From contig CAVNZM010000005.1 in NCBI GenBank assembly GCA_963693365.1, positions 12,934,377 through 12,998,376 of the forward strand: a DNA stretch of 64,000 nt. The letters are read 5' to 3'. The position numbers and the translations under genes were made by a program. Below are positions 15,759 through 28,080 of the stretch, one piece after another. Position 1 is the first letter of the stretch, and each line of letters begins with the position of its first letter. This stretch comes from Amoebidium appalachense (lineage: Eukaryota > Ichthyosporea). Below the pieces are notes generated by a model. That model saw only the letters and a list, made by a program, of their open reading frames with translations. It was not told the DNA's origin and ran no database searches.

Positions 15759-15823
15759 TGTGTGCGCACGCGTGTGTGTGTGTGTGTGTGTGCATATGGG
15801 TGTGTGGGTGTGTGTGGGTGTGT

Positions 15824-15905
<82 letters not shown>

Positions 15906-15934
15906 ATGTGGGTGTGTGGGTGTGTGTGGGTGTG

Positions 15935-15965
<31 letters not shown>

Positions 15966-16033
15966 TTTCTGTATGTGTGTGTTCATGTGCGTGGGTGGGT
16001 GGGTGGGTGGGTGGGTGTGCATGTGTGTGTGTG

Positions 16034-16110
<77 letters not shown>

Positions 16111-16165
16111 TGTGCTTTTCTGTATGTGTGTGTGGGTGTGTGGGTGTGTAGGTGTGTGGGTGTGC
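15117..16165. repeat. 1-kb GT array with higher-order units
   Basis: GT dinucleotides interspersed with (GTGG)n blocks. The marker CTTTTCTGTATGTGTGTG recurs near 15240, 15625, 15964 and 16117, each time followed (after the first, loosely) by GTGGGTGGGTGG. The array is therefore built from larger duplicated units, not a simple microsatellite. Confidence 0.9.
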
Positions 16166-16185
16166 AGGCGGGCATTTGTGCTGCC

Positions 16186-16378
16186 TCTTTCTCTCCCTCC
16201 CTCCCTCTCTGTTTTCTGTATCTCTCCCCCTCCCCTCCCCTCCCCCTTTTCTTTCTCTCTCTCTCTCTCTCCGGCTCCCAAGTTCCCCTCCCCTCCCTGC
16301 CCTCTCCCTTCTCCTCCACCCCCTCCCACCCCTTCCCCTATCTCTCCCCCTCTCCCCCTCCTTCCCCCTCTTTTTCTG
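16186..16378. repeat. polypyrimidine (TC) block
   Basis: About 190 bp, almost pure C and T, with a (CT)n core at 16250-16270. Confidence 0.85.
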
Positions 16379-17189
16379 GGTGTTATTGGGGTGTGTTTGC
16401 ATGTACACATGTATGTCTGTTCAGGGCAGAGGGGCAGATCAGTGTTCGAGAGTCAGTGTGTTGAAGGGGAATGGAAGAGACCGGTGGCTGCCACCTGTAC
16501 GTATATTTTGTTTTTGGGCAGTCACACACCTGAGAAGCAGGGAAAGGGGGGCCGTTGGGTGGTGTTGGATTGGGTGGGCGGGTGAGAGGGAGAGGGAGGG
16601 AGGGATGCGGTGGGGGGGGGGGGGGGGAGGGGGGTGTTGGGGGGCGGTCGTTTTTTCATTCTGCATGCTGTTGAGCTTGATGGCAGCTTGGCCTGTGTCT
16701 CTCACCTGATAGGCATCTAACCATAATGATACGATGCCTACTCGATTCGAGGATTTTTTTATAGCAGTTGTGCTTAAAGAAAATTTACTTTCGAATTCTC
16801 AGCATGGCGTAAACAGGGGTTTAGCCGCTGATAATGCCGTATGCGGGTGTTCCTTTAGCAACGATGATTCGGTAGTTCCGACCAATGGGATTGAACGGAC
16901 AGACATAGGCATAGACTGTGTTGGGATGCAGATCAATGTACCACCAATGAAGGGGAGGAGAGGCAAACACAAAACTGGTCGACAAGGTGGATTGGGGAGG
17001 GGGGGGGGGGGGGGGGGGAAAAGCAAAAAGAACAAAAGACCTACTTGTCACCCCCTCAAAGAAGCAAATGGGACAAACGGATGAGAAAGAAAGAAAAAAG
17101 GAAAACTGAAGGCAGAAAGAAGAGGAAGATCCCAAAAAGGTAATTTACACTGCACACAGGCGCATGGACGCAAAAGGCTAAAGCTCACA

Positions 17190-17208
17190 CGCACACAACC
17201 ACACACAA

Positions 17209-17288
<80 letters not shown>

Positions 17289-17292
17289 CCGT

Positions 17293-17333
<41 letters not shown>

Positions 17334-17490
17334 ACACGCGCACACGCACACACACACACACATGCACACACACACGCACACACACACATGCACACACACA
17401 CACACACACAAACACACGCACACACACGCACACACACACACACACACACAAACACGCGTGCAAGCACACACGTACGCACACACACACAGA
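17190..17490. repeat. CA microsatellite
   Basis: About 50 uninterrupted CA units followed by CGCA/CATG variants and a short GA block at 17488-17500. Confidence 0.9.
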
Positions 17491-17625
17491 GAGAGACAGA
17501 GAAACTTTCTGGTTGGATGCCTGTCTAAATATGAAAACAGTCATCGTATGGGAGCAAGGGTTCTCTTTTCAATTATCGTTTTGAAGCTATTTGTGTTAAT
17601 TGCTACCAAACAAATGGTACAGCTC

Positions 17626-17890
17626 TATTAAGTAAGGATCAGTTTTCGACTGTGGTTCCGATTGGTGAGATAGGTGGCCAATGCCGAAAACAATGTGTCG
17701 TGAAGGCAACATATCAGTAACGTGGTAGTAACCAACACCACCCCCGTCCCTTTTCACAGACTCCCGGGCAATTCCTTCCATCCAACACTCTGCAGGTGTG
17801 TCTATCGCCACGATCACAACATCGACGGCTACTTTGTTGCAAAGCCGAAGAAATTTCAGATATAGAAGCCCCCCCTCATGCACGGACCCC
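17626..17890 (-). CDS. orphan open frame, unrecognised
   Basis: About 85 codons open on minus in non-repetitive sequence, with protein-like composition (contains VAVDVVIVAIDTPAECWMEG). It overlaps two inverted CCAAT motifs at 17660-17685, so it may instead be promoter DNA. No start, splice site or family. Confidence 0.2.
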
Positions 17891-18137
17891 TGGACACACA
17901 CACACAATCATCACACACCTTTTTCAATGTTGTCACAGTGCCCCATTGGCAATCTAACCGAATCCCCTCCCCCCCCCCCCCCCCCCACAACCACCACCCT
18001 TCTCTTCTCCCTCCTCTCCCTTCGACCCCCCCCCCCCTCCCCCCCACACACACACCAACCTTCGGACACACATGCATGCTCACTTGTACATGTCTTCACC
18101 TACACACAACGGCTTGGCATATGCAGTACTGTAACGC

Positions 18138-18192
18138 ACGCGCGCGCGCGCATACACACACACACACGCGCGCGCGCGCGCGCGCGCGCAAT
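18138..18192. repeat. (CG)n/(CA)n alternating purine-pyrimidine tract
   Basis: Two CG runs (18138-18150 and 18168-18189) flank a CA run. This is a strong candidate for left-handed (Z) DNA. Confidence 0.85.
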
Positions 18193-18241
18193 CGCACACG
18201 CACAACACCAGCTGATCTCATGTGTCCAAGGGGACACCTCC

Positions 18242-18263
18242 CTCCCCCCCCCCCCCCCCCCCC

Positions 18264-18325
<62 letters not shown>

Positions 18326-18400
18326 TTAAAAAATAAATAAATAAAATAAAATAAATAAATAAATAAAAATGCAAAATAAAAATAAAAAAAATATATAAAA
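18242..18400. repeat. C run abutting A/T-rich (TAAA)n tract
   Basis: About 65 C with two single T breaks, then A8 and about 75 bp of (AAATA)n-like sequence. Confidence 0.9.
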
Positions 18401-18447
18401 AACGGGGAACTTGGGAACGTAATAGATCGAACAAATGGTCTTATTTT

Positions 18448-18550
18448 GTATTCTTGGTTTGTATTCTTGGTTTGCATTCTTGGTTTGCATTCTTGGTTTG
18501 TATTCTTGCTTTTTATTCTTGGTTTGTATTCTTGCTTTTTATTCTTGGTG
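18448..18550. repeat. 13-14-bp tandem repeat
   Basis: About eight copies of TATTCTTGGTTTG and its variants. Confidence 0.85.
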
Positions 18551-18655
18551 AGTATGTATATAAACTACACCTACATCCATGTACCTGATATAACCCTGTA
18601 GGGATATACCTAGCAACCCCCCCATGCCTGGGACTGGTCTCTGTGCCTCGATTAA

Positions 18656-18967
18656 ACAGCATAAACCCCCATCTGTATATGTGCCCATAGCAACACGAAT
18701 AAACAGCATAAACCCCCATCTATGTGCACATAGCAACACGAATAAATAGCCATAAACCCCCATATGTATGTGCCCATAGCAACACGAATAAACAGCATCA
18801 TGAAACCCCCATCTATGTGCCCATAGCAACACGAATAAACAGCATAAACCCCCATCTATGTGCCAATAGCAATACGAATAAACAGCATGTATGTGCCCAT
18901 AGCAATGCGAATAAACAGCATAAACCCCCATCTGTTTGTGCCCATAGCAACACGACTAAACAGCATA
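18656..18967. repeat. 43-46-bp minisatellite, seven copies
   Basis: The unit is built on CATAAACCCCCATCTATG and GCCCATAGCAACACGAATAA. Copies vary by short insertions and one has lost the CCCCC part. Confidence 0.9.
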
Positions 18968-19336
18968 AGGGCCTCAGAGTCTATGTGTCCCAAAGTTCCC
19001 GTTGGTGGAAGGAGACAAAAGCAGACGGGAAGGGGGTGAGGGAATGGAACGAGAAAAATAAGTGAATTTTTTTTTGTTTGTTTGTTTTGGGAGGGAAGGG
19101 GGGGGGGGGGGGGGGGGGGGGGGGGGAGATCCGGAGGTGCCGCCATCCCCACAGGAAAACAAAGGGAATTTTTTATTTATTATTATTATTATTTATTTTT
19201 ATTTATTTTTTTCGGGGGGGGGGGGGGGGGGGGGGATTTGTTTCGAATCACTGAGGTTGTGCATGCAACTCGAATCGGTCTGTAACGAACGTGCTTGTTC
19301 AAAATCTGACAGAGAATTTAGTGAAAAGTTCACATC

Positions 19337-19928
19337 CGGAACTGATGTCCACACGTACACTGCTCCGACATCATTCTGTGCGGTGTGCGTGCAACTTGAA
19401 ACTTTGAGGGGGGTTGGAAATAAACGGACTCCAGGAGCAATAGAGAACCATCCAGAGTAAATACCGTCAATTGCTTAAGTAGAGTATGAATGTCAACACA
19501 CGGGTCAAGTTCAACGGTACCCCCGTGAATATTAAAGCTGTCACATCTGTGAGACTTCCTCGGGCACAAAACCCCCTCCCCCCCCCCCCTCCCCCCCCCC
19601 CCCCCCCTCCCCCCCCCCAGACAAAGTTGTTGTGCAGGAGTACAGTGCAAGGGACGAAGTATTGAGGCGCTGAATGGAAGCCACACTCCATCCATGTGGT
19701 ACAGGCCAGGCAAAGCCGCAGGCTGACCGGCATTCCTGGTATTTGCCATATATGGTGCAAGTGTGTATGTAACGCTAGCCAATTGGAAGCATTGTATTGA
19801 TATAGTGTTACTCCACGTATGGACCAATCAGGCTGTTGTGATATGCAATTAAATGCCCCGTGTTCCCATAATGAATTTGGTTCCCAGCTACAGTTATGGA
19901 AATTCCTGTGGGAGGAGCAGTGAGACAT
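19337..19928 (-). CDS. orphan open frames either side of a C tract
   Basis: On minus, open protein-like sequence runs 19928-19622 and, after the C/G tract at 19575-19618, again at 19560-19337 (contains HGGTVELDPCVDIHTLL). No family is recognised. The two parts may be exons of one gene or unrelated. A CArG-like CCATATATGG lies at 19746. Confidence 0.2.
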
Positions 19929-20440
19929 AGCTGACTGGTCTCAGTCTGGGCAATAGGCTGCTTGCTGCTTTCACATCACTGCGATTCTCAGACTACCCGA
20001 TCAGTCTTACGTCCCCCCCACCCCCCCTCTTCCCCGGCTCCTCCTCCGCTCTTCATCTATTCCACACACATACTGTAGGCGGGTATGTAACCTGGGCCAC
20101 TTCTATGATTGCCAAACGATTACGCACAGGGGGCCAAATGCGATCAAAACAGGTAAAAAGCAGCCTATAGCCAGTATAGCAAATGCTTGCAAAAACCAGG
20201 GAGAATGTTTTGGAAATGTGGTGGTTCCATGGGTGGGGTACTTTTCTTTTTTTTTTCCTTTTCTTTTTTTTGTAGGAGGGCCCAAGTCCTATGATGCCAT
20301 ATGTACATAGTAGAGCTCTCGAGACAAGCTACTGATTAGAGAGAAGAGCGAGGTACGGAAGGAAGCCATTCACATCCTTCGAATCCCATTCTTCTGACCC
20401 CTACAACTTCATGATGAGGAGGGATGGGGGGGGAAGAGGC

Positions 20441-20526
20441 CGGGGGGAGGGGGGGGGGGGGGGGGGGGGGGAGGGGGGGGGGATCACTGCCCGGGCTTAA
20501 TAACGGGTGCACGTGGTGGTGGTGGT

Positions 20527-20557
<31 letters not shown>

Positions 20558-20562
20558 GGGTA
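20441..20562. repeat. G-run cluster
   Basis: Two long G tracts (20443-20482 and 20540-20560) separated by a short GTG/GGT segment. Confidence 0.85.
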
Positions 20563-20853
20563 GTCTCCATGGAGCTGCACACAGTTTAAAACCAGCAACA
20601 AACGGCCCCGATTGCATTTCGAAAGGCTCCGAGGCAGTGACACCACATTATGTCCCACAATCAAACACCTGAGAATCCGACCTTCAGTTTCACCGATGTT
20701 TGCCTCATGGCATCTGGGTGACCATCGTTCAACGTGCAGCAGAACCCTGCCTGCACAAGCCTACGGTTCGATCTTTGGCTCACTGCGAGACGAGTTGAGC
20801 CACTGACAGAGATCGCCCCTTGTTAGTTGCTGAAAAACCATGGAAGTCGAATA

Positions 20854-20861
20854 TCCCCCCC

Positions 20862-20914
<53 letters not shown>

Positions 20915-20975
20915 GTGATTTGAAACGCAATTTTCATCTGGCTGGATACACCAATAACCCCTTTTTTTTTTTCTT

Positions 20976-21012
<37 letters not shown>
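20854..21012. repeat. C-run/A-run composite plus T run
   Basis: C28 followed directly by A31 (20854-20913), then a 50-bp T tract at 20961-21011. Confidence 0.9.
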
Positions 21013-21689
21013 GCATGGCGCTCCACCCCATGCAGCCTTATGAGCATTTACGTGTATTGGCGCAGGCCCCCGAAAGTGTTGCAACACTGAAATTAAATTC
21101 CAATACATTACACACGGGTGAGACTGTGGGTGGGTGTGCGTTCCTACCTTAGGCTGGTCCGTGTGTGAACATTGTGCATGTGAGCATCCATGCAAGTGCA
21201 CTGTGTGTTTGCATCCAATCATAACCTGCCCGGCTACATGCATGTGTTCTCTGGGTGGCCTGTTGAAGGGACTGTTTTCAGATGTACAATACTGCCGCAA
21301 GTTGTGTTGCAGTGTACATTATGTGTATACGGTTCCGTCAATGTCTCAGATAACGATGATTCCTACCTGCATGCACGCGCACTCGTTCCATGTGAACAGT
21401 TTCCCCCGAGTTGCTGAGGACTATATAACAAGGGGGCACTCCGCATAGAAAAAGAAATAATGATATTTCTGAGAGTCATGAAACAGGGAAAGAAGACCTT
21501 GACTATTATGTTAGGAAAGCGAATCGAGTACTAATGCACACTATTCACCAAAAAAAAAAAAAAAAAAAAAGGAAGCAGAGCCGTCACAGTAGCATATGTG
21601 TAAATCTAGTTAAATATTCTGAGAGCATGGTTAGCAGTCTCAGTCGGACACTTAGAGGGTGGTGGTGGTGATGATGGTGGGTGGTGGTG

Positions 21690-21690
<1 letters not shown>

Positions 21691-21767
<77 letters not shown>
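21691..21767. repeat. T-run/G-run composite
   Basis: T30 followed directly by G47. Confidence 0.9.
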
Positions 21768-21768
<1 letters not shown>

Positions 21769-21903
21769 AAGGGGCTTTGTTCTGTTTTCACTGAAGTACA
21801 CGTGTAACATTAACAGGGTCCGGAAGGAACAGGTGACAGAAGCATCCGGTAGGTATTAAGCTACAGAGACTCCTGTGTCACGGGGGTCATAATGCATATG
21901 CAT

Positions 21904-21956
<53 letters not shown>

Positions 21957-21957
21957 C

Positions 21958-22272
21958 GCCCCCAGACGAGGGCCGGGGGCACAGTAGATGATAATCTCCC
22001 ACAATCAACACCCGAAGCTTATGCTCAAAGAGGATTCGGGCATTAGCCATGCACAGTCGGCGGCCTCCAATGACCGAAGTAATTGTGGTGTCATTTATTA
22101 CACCAAACTCTGACACCAGCTTCATGGTTGTAGGGGAGTTCATATGCCGCCCAGAACAGTTGCTGAAGCCATAATATATCTTGTAGACAGTCACGTAATG
22201 CTTATCGTACTTGGCCCACTTTGAGGTGTTACAGTTAATGGCTTCCATTATGCCTTCAACCCCTCACCAAAC
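21958..22272 (-). CDS. orphan open frame, unrecognised
   Basis: About 100 codons open on minus in normal-complexity DNA. The internal Met at 22248-22246 is one possible start. Composition and codon choice look protein-like (KHYVTVYKIYYGFSNCSGRH, RVLIVGDYHLLCP). The frame runs into a 50-bp G tract (sense) at 21957-21905, so an intron or the end of the exon should lie there. No family is recognised. Confidence 0.3.
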
Positions 22273-22339
22273 ACCAATGTTTATTCCTACGGAATGGACA
22301 TACCCATCGAAATAACCAACCTAGTTGACCCCGGTCCAC

Positions 22340-22891
22340 TCCCCCCCCCCCCCCCCCCCCCCCCTCTCTCTCTCTCTCCCCCCCCCCCCCCCCCTTCCCC
22401 CCCTCCCCTTTCCCCCTTCTCCTCAAGCGGCCACCAGCCACTTAGTCTATGCATATTGAGTCATTTTGCGGAAAGGAACATCGATGCATGCTAACATGAC
22501 ATAATCAAAACGACTATTCCCCCCCCCCCCCCCCCCCCCTCCCCCCCTCCCCCCCCCCCTCCCCCTCCGGAGCTCCCTTCCCCCACCCAAAAAAAAGGAT
22601 GAAACCCCCCAAGCCCCCTTTAAGTTCTCTTCCCTCCCCATCCCCCCCCCCCCCCCCCCCCCCCCCCCTTCCCCCGCGGCCCTCCATCCCTCCTCTCTCA
22701 ATGCCTCCACCCCCACCCACTTGCATAGTTTCCAATCCCCTTCTATCCTTTCCTCCTTCGCACACACAATTTCACTTAACTTATGATATATTGGTCCAGC
22801 CAAACATCTGCAAACCTCCCCCCCCCCTCGCCCCCTCCCCCTTCTCTCTCTCTCCCCCCCCCCCCCCCCCCTCCCCCCCCCCCCCCTTTCT

Positions 22892-22922
<31 letters not shown>

Positions 22923-23087
22923 CCATCACTCACCCCACTCCCACCGTTATTCACACACATTGATCAGCAGCCAAAAAAAAGGGGGAAACCCCCAAGCCCC
23001 CTTTCTTTTTGTCTCCCTCCCCACCCTCCCCCACTCTCCCCCCTCCCCGCATACCCCCCGCCCCCCTCCCCCCCCCCCCCTCCCCCC

Positions 23088-23133
<46 letters not shown>

Positions 23134-23141
23134 ACAAAAAA
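22340..23141. repeat. C-tract-rich block
   Basis: At least eight long C runs, some with CT or TC breaks, ending in C43 followed by A10. The open frames here encode only poly-Pro or poly-Gly. Confidence 0.9.
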
Positions 23142-23574
23142 AAAAGAAAAAGCACCATGGAAACCATTTTGGAGGGATTCTTATTGGTGAATGGTATATA
23201 CCTTCAGTGAATAGCACTATGCATAGTAGTAATGAAACCCAGTGGTAGCTTGTTACGAGTGCAGGATTTTGGTCCTGGAAGTTGTATATGTGCCTATGTG
23301 TGTGTGTGTCTGGGCTCTAGTAATGGGGCATGCAAACGTACGAAGGCACCGTGATAGTCTCTTAGAAATTAGACTTCTATCTCACTAAAGCATATGCCCT
23401 GCAGTATATATGCAAAGTAGTACTACGTGGTAGAAAGCTTTTGCTGATCTCCGATCATAAACCGGTCCTACAGATCTAGAATGGCAGCAATCGTGGATTC
23501 GTGTGCGTCTTGTCCATATATGGAAGCCGGCTGAATCGGGCATGACTGATAGCTATTCGTGATAAAGGGCTTGG

Positions 23575-23717
23575 TTTTATGGGCGTGTACTTGCACATGC
23601 ATGCATGTGTTTTATGGGCGTGTACTTGCACATGCATGCATGTGTTTTATGGGCGTGTACTTGCACATGCATGCATGTGTTTTATGGGCGTGTACTTGCA
23701 CATACATGCATGTGTTT
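23575..23717. repeat. 35-bp tandem repeat, four copies
   Basis: Four nearly identical copies of TTTTATGGGCGTGTACTTGC plus ACATGCATGCATGTG. The last copy carries one A for G change. Confidence 0.92.
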
Positions 23718-24390
23718 GTGTGTGCAAAGACAACACACGTGCACATGCAGGTGGCAGACTTCAAGCATCACCTTTGCTGCCTTTGGCTGCTCAGGCTGGT
23801 GGTGGTGGGCAGAAGGGAGGGAGGGGAGGGGGGGAGAGGGGAGTTGCCCCCCCCTCCCCCCCCCTACCTCACCCACCCACCACCACCACCACCCTTCCCC
23901 TCCACAATGGGCCATGGGCACAGTCACACCAATAGGGCTCATTTGAAAATAGCAACACACATATGCAGTCATGCACCCATACAGGGGCATTGTGTGTGGA
24001 ATGGCCCTGATTGGGCGGTCTATTGAGGTGGCCAATCAAAATCACCTGCTGCCTATACACGATTTATGTGCGCGGCCGTTGCTCTAAATATAGCCCCGGG
24101 CATCTACTCTACATCGGGTGGCCTGTGTGTGGTGCTGCCACAGACGGGCCTAAACTGTACATGCGCTCCAGTATCAAACCCTAACCCTGCAAAAGGGGGT
24201 TCTAATGAACCTAAATTTACGGCTGCGTGCAAACTTACGATAGATGCTTTCTAAAGACAAAAAATAAAGGGGACAAGGAGAGGATGTTCGTACTGTGTTC
24301 GCTTCTAGGATGAAAAAAGGCACCAGCTATCATACACGCCTATACATGTGCGCCACCTCTTTACGTGCACACCTTCTCCCCACCCACCCG

Positions 24391-25913
24391 CTACCCTATT
24401 TGTGAGGATTTAGTCCTCGAAAATGCAGCGGCAAATCTTGAATTGTCACTGCCTCTTGGTATTGCTGGCTGATCGGCCTCTTGTGCCGTGCTCCTCCGAG
24501 CAAACCCATTGGAGGATTTGCGTGCAGGCCTATCCCCCTTGATGCTCCCTGTACGCTGGAATGCATCCGCCACTATGGCGCCTAGACTCTTCTTCCTCTG
24601 GCCCGTGTACACCACCCCCTCACCAATAATGTCTGGTAGGTCGTTGGGCAGCCCACTTTTTTCTCTCCCAAACAGGGCAGCCAGGCTGTTTCTCCTCTTT
24701 GGCCGTGGATCATAGACGATGGCCGGGTCACTGTGGCGGTGGTGCATGTCGGGGGGTTCACTGGAGACCCCAAGGAGGTCTGGTGCAGACAGGGGGGGCA
24801 CAGTGCCGGGGGTAGGCGACCAACCCTGGGCCAGGCTGGCAGTCGGGCCGTTGGAGGGGGACCGCTGCATGCGCTGGCTGTTGCTGCGCACAAACGTCAA
24901 AGACCCCTGGCGCCTATAGGTACCCCCCTCACTGGAATTTACAGTGGGTGGGGGGGTGCTCCTGCGGCTGGCCAGAGGCACATTGCTGTCACTGGGAAGG
25001 TCCAACCCTGGGTAGGTGGTGGGGGTGGGGGGGTCTGCCTGGGGAAGTTTGGAGGTTTTGGATACGGCTGGGCCGGGCAGGGTGGGTCTTGGTGGGGGGC
25101 GCAGTATGTCGACAACAACAAAACACAGGCCCAGCATGGATGCTGCTAGCACGAGGTAGTGGAAGACGGTCAGGCCTGGAAGCAGGTGGAAGACAAGTAG
25201 GGGCGCAAGCACACACAGTGCACCCCGGAGAGATGGGCCCAGGTAACCGTGTTGACGTATGTCCCTGCAGGGTGGCGGTAGTGAGCACTAGGGGGGGGGG
25301 GGGGGGGGGGGAGGGGGGGGGGGAGGAATGGCTGTGTTTCACCTTGGTGCGTGCGAAAGTGGTGTTGCACTTTAGTGGTTTTTTTTTTTTTTTTTTTTTT
25401 TTTTGAAATGCTCAAAGTCATGGGCATGATAGATACAGTAGCAGCAAGGATTGCCTCCAATGAAATGAGTGTTGCACTTTTTTATAAAGTTTAAAGTCAC
25501 GGGCACAATAGATAGCATCAAGGAATGCCTCCAACCACTCGGGTAGCAGAAAAGGGCAGAAGGGGGGGACCAGCAGGATGGCAATAAAACAATGAACCAC
25601 ACCGACAAACGGCAACTCACCAGCTGACCACCTATCCACGCAGCCTGACAGAGAAAACCTCGCCAAACACAAAGAGTGTCCGTGGATGGGCACTCATACA
25701 GACGTTAAAACTTGCAAACACAGCACTAACATACACACAGGTTAGTGCATTTACGCACGCACAAGCAGGTGAGCTCACATAATAAACATGCACATCTTCT
25801 CACGAGTGAGAGCCCACGAGCGCGTGCACAAACCTGCAGAACGCAAGCACACACATCACACGCACACACACACGTGTCCCGCTTGCGCACATGGTAAGTG
25901 TGCATGCACACAA

Positions 25914-25992
<79 letters not shown>

Positions 25993-26614
25993 AGCCCACA
26001 CACACGTTCCCGTGTCAACAAAAAACCACGAAACTATAGATCCAGGAAACCTTTCCACGCGCCACACAGCTCCCGTGTGGGTGTCACGCACGTGCAACGC
26101 ACACATATAATGGTACCAGGTGGCGAACTAAAGCTGGAGAGTGTCTGGCAAGCCACAGCCACATAATACGGACGGAGACAGAAGGTAGGAAGGAAGCAAG
26201 GGGAAAATAGTGAAAGAAAGGGAGAAAAGGGTTATGGAGCCCACCAAACCCACTCACAAGCGGGGCCACAGTGCACAGCCTGCACATCAAAAAATGACCA
26301 CAAGCACACAGCATACAGCCAACCATGGTCACCCTCAAACGTGCACACCAATCTCCACCCCCCAAAGTTCGCTCTTTCTCCTCCCCCGACCCCTCCCTTC
26401 CTCCCCTCCCCCCCCTCCCACCCGGGCCTCAATCTCACGTGCAACAAACCGCGCACCTTGAGAGCTGGCTCCTTCCCACGTGCCTCAGTGCGTGGCCTGC
26501 GACCAGCTCCACGTTGAAGGCCAGCTGCCAGGCCGTGGCCGCAAGCACACCGTCGCCCCTGTCGGCAGCCGGTGGGGGCAGGGCCTGCCAGCCACTCTTT
26601 GCTGCCGTAGCCAT
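24391..26614 (-). CDS. membrane-hairpin protein with long disordered tail, RETREG/reticulon-like
   Basis: Two exons on minus: 26614-26457 (start in GCCATGGCT, ends CTCAAG|GTGCGC, phase 2) and 25264-24391 (after CACCCTGCAG, TAG stop). They join in frame to give 343 residues. Exon 1 has an amphipathic stretch (TAWQLAFNVELVAGHALRHV). Exon 2 opens with a paired hydrophobic hairpin, residues about 66-82 and 84-106 (GALCVLAPLLVFHLLPG then LTVFHYLVLAASMLGLCF). The remaining 235 residues are Ser/Pro/Arg-rich and probably disordered. The second half of the hairpin (PGL..FHYL.L...M) resembles the second hairpin of the FAM134/RETREG reticulon-homology domain, which shapes ER membrane and recruits autophagy proteins. 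That assignment is inference. A short YPGL near residue 128 could be a weak LIR. The intron is 1,192 bp. An inverted CCAAT box lies 230 bp upstream (26844-26848). Confidence 0.7.
25290..25405. repeat. G tract and T run in the hairpin-gene intron
   Basis: G runs at 25291-25323 and a 24-base T run at 25381-25404. Confidence 0.9.
25408..25536. repeat. imperfect duplication, about 50-bp unit, two copies
   Basis: The block AAAGTCAYGGGCAYRATAGA...AAGGAWTGCCTCCAA occurs at 25414-25461 and again at 25491-25534, spaced about 78 bp apart. Both lie in the intron of the hairpin-protein gene. Confidence 0.8.
25850..25992. repeat. CA microsatellite with CG core
   Basis: CA units with a CGCGCGCG core near 25944-25952. 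Confidence 0.9.
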
Positions 26615-26843
26615 GGCAGCCGTGCTTAGCGCGCACAGCCGCAGACCATGTTATGCTCCTATAGGAATAGTAAGCCTGCAACGTATACGGGTAATAAGTC
26701 TGCACGCACGCAATAAAACATATACACCACCAACCCAACAATTCTAGCAGCTGACCAAACGAACTGCGTACAGGCAGTCACAGTGCGTGATCAAAACATG
26801 GCAGAGCCGTGAGGCGTGGTTGATTGAAGGCGCCACGGCTTGA

Positions 26844-26857
26844 CCAATCAGCGCGCG
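26844..26857 (-). promoter_or_regulatory. CCAAT box followed by GCGCGC
   Basis: CCAATCAGCGCGCG on plus (ATTGG on the gene's strand) lies 230 bp upstream of the start of the hairpin-protein gene. This is a common position for an NF-Y-type promoter element. Motif evidence only. Confidence 0.4.
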
Positions 26858-26974
26858 AAACGACACTGTGCGTTTCGCCGATGTGTAGGTGCATCTGCAC
26901 CAAATCGACATGGTTGCGTTGCGCATGAGAAACGGACTGGTGCGCCGCCAAGAGCAAAAAACAGAATAGGCCTA

Positions 26975-28080
26975 ACATACACTTCTGTTATTCGATATCA
27001 TTCAGGCTTTTAGTAATTAGTATTACATATACCTATAAAAAACACTCCGTTTATTTCCCAAGCGAGTTGTCCAGCATGAGGTGAATCATTCATGACCCCC
27101 GAGATCTCCCCTGATCAACCATGATCCCGAGTTCTTGAGTGACTAAAAGTGATACGCCTTCAGTAATAAAACATTTTTGGCACATGGGTTTGTATTAGGG
27201 GAGCCTGGAAATACAGGAGCTTATTCATATACTGTAGATAAATCAAAAAGTGTGATGCGTAGTACAATACTCTAGAAATTGAATAGATTTTGATCAACGA
27301 CGGTGTCAAGGTATCATGATAATATCTCGTATATTCCGGATCGATTATATATTTTATATCTCATACAAGTATTTATATATATCTGTTCAAATAGGTGGGT
27401 CCTTACAGAGGCAACCTTGTAGAAAGCTGCTTTTGGGCTCCAAAAACATTTTAAAAAATAAAAAAAGACTTTTTTATACCCCTTAAAGCTATTATGGAGA
27501 CTCCGTAGAATCATTCGGAAACATGGATTTCTTTACCAAAAAAATTCAATGGCTTCTATTTTTTTTTTCTTTTCTATTTTGCTGAGCATATTAATAAAGT
27601 CACTATAATAAAAAAAATTAAACGTTGAACACAGAACATCCAGAACTGTTCTAGGGAGAAACGTTTAGGAATTGAGTAACTGTGCAAAAGCTCAAGGCAT
27701 GACCTGTAGCCAATCTAAGCTCGCTTTGGCACTGCTGGCATCGGCTTTATCTTGAGTTTCGGAAAAACCGTCTGTGCACGTCGAACGTTGCACTGCAGTC
27801 TGAGGTTGCTCAGGTCTCAGCCCGGCACAGGCTGTACCGTTCTCCACCAAGTTGCTTGAGGCATGTCGAGCATTCTAAATATTCTGATTTAAGTCTATGT
27901 AAGGCCAAAATATGACGGTAGCTATTAGAGGAGCCACAGTGTGCTGTGGACGTGTACTAAACAGTTTAGGAAGGAGTTTTTTTGCACCTCGTGAACGGTT
28001 GTGAGCAAGGAATGTGATCGATTGCGTGCGAGGTAAGGCTTCCCGTTGAAAGCCTGATGAAGGGCTTGCAAGAGATAGTT
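26975..28080. other. AT-rich island without a gene
   Basis: Composition drops abruptly to AT-rich at 26975-27650 (many TATATA and AAAAAA stretches, frequent stops in all frames) and then returns to mixed. No ORF, repeat family or RNA gene was recognised. The contrast with flanking GC-rich DNA suggests a spacer or an old insertion. Confidence 0.5.

Noticed and set aside
18539-18931. Repeat protein on minus with Tyr/Cys-rich units
   Set aside because: A 43-46-bp minisatellite with indels that shift the frame between units. No start or family.
22599-23210. Poly-Pro / poly-Gly open frames
   Set aside because: They arise from C and G homopolymer blocks and have no complexity, start context or family.
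25633-25656. 24-nt micro-exon in the hairpin-protein intron (TCTGTCAG ... GTGAGT)
   Set aside because: Splice sites look good, but in the phase set by exon 1 it brings an immediate TAG stop. Skipping it gives a clean 343-residue frame.
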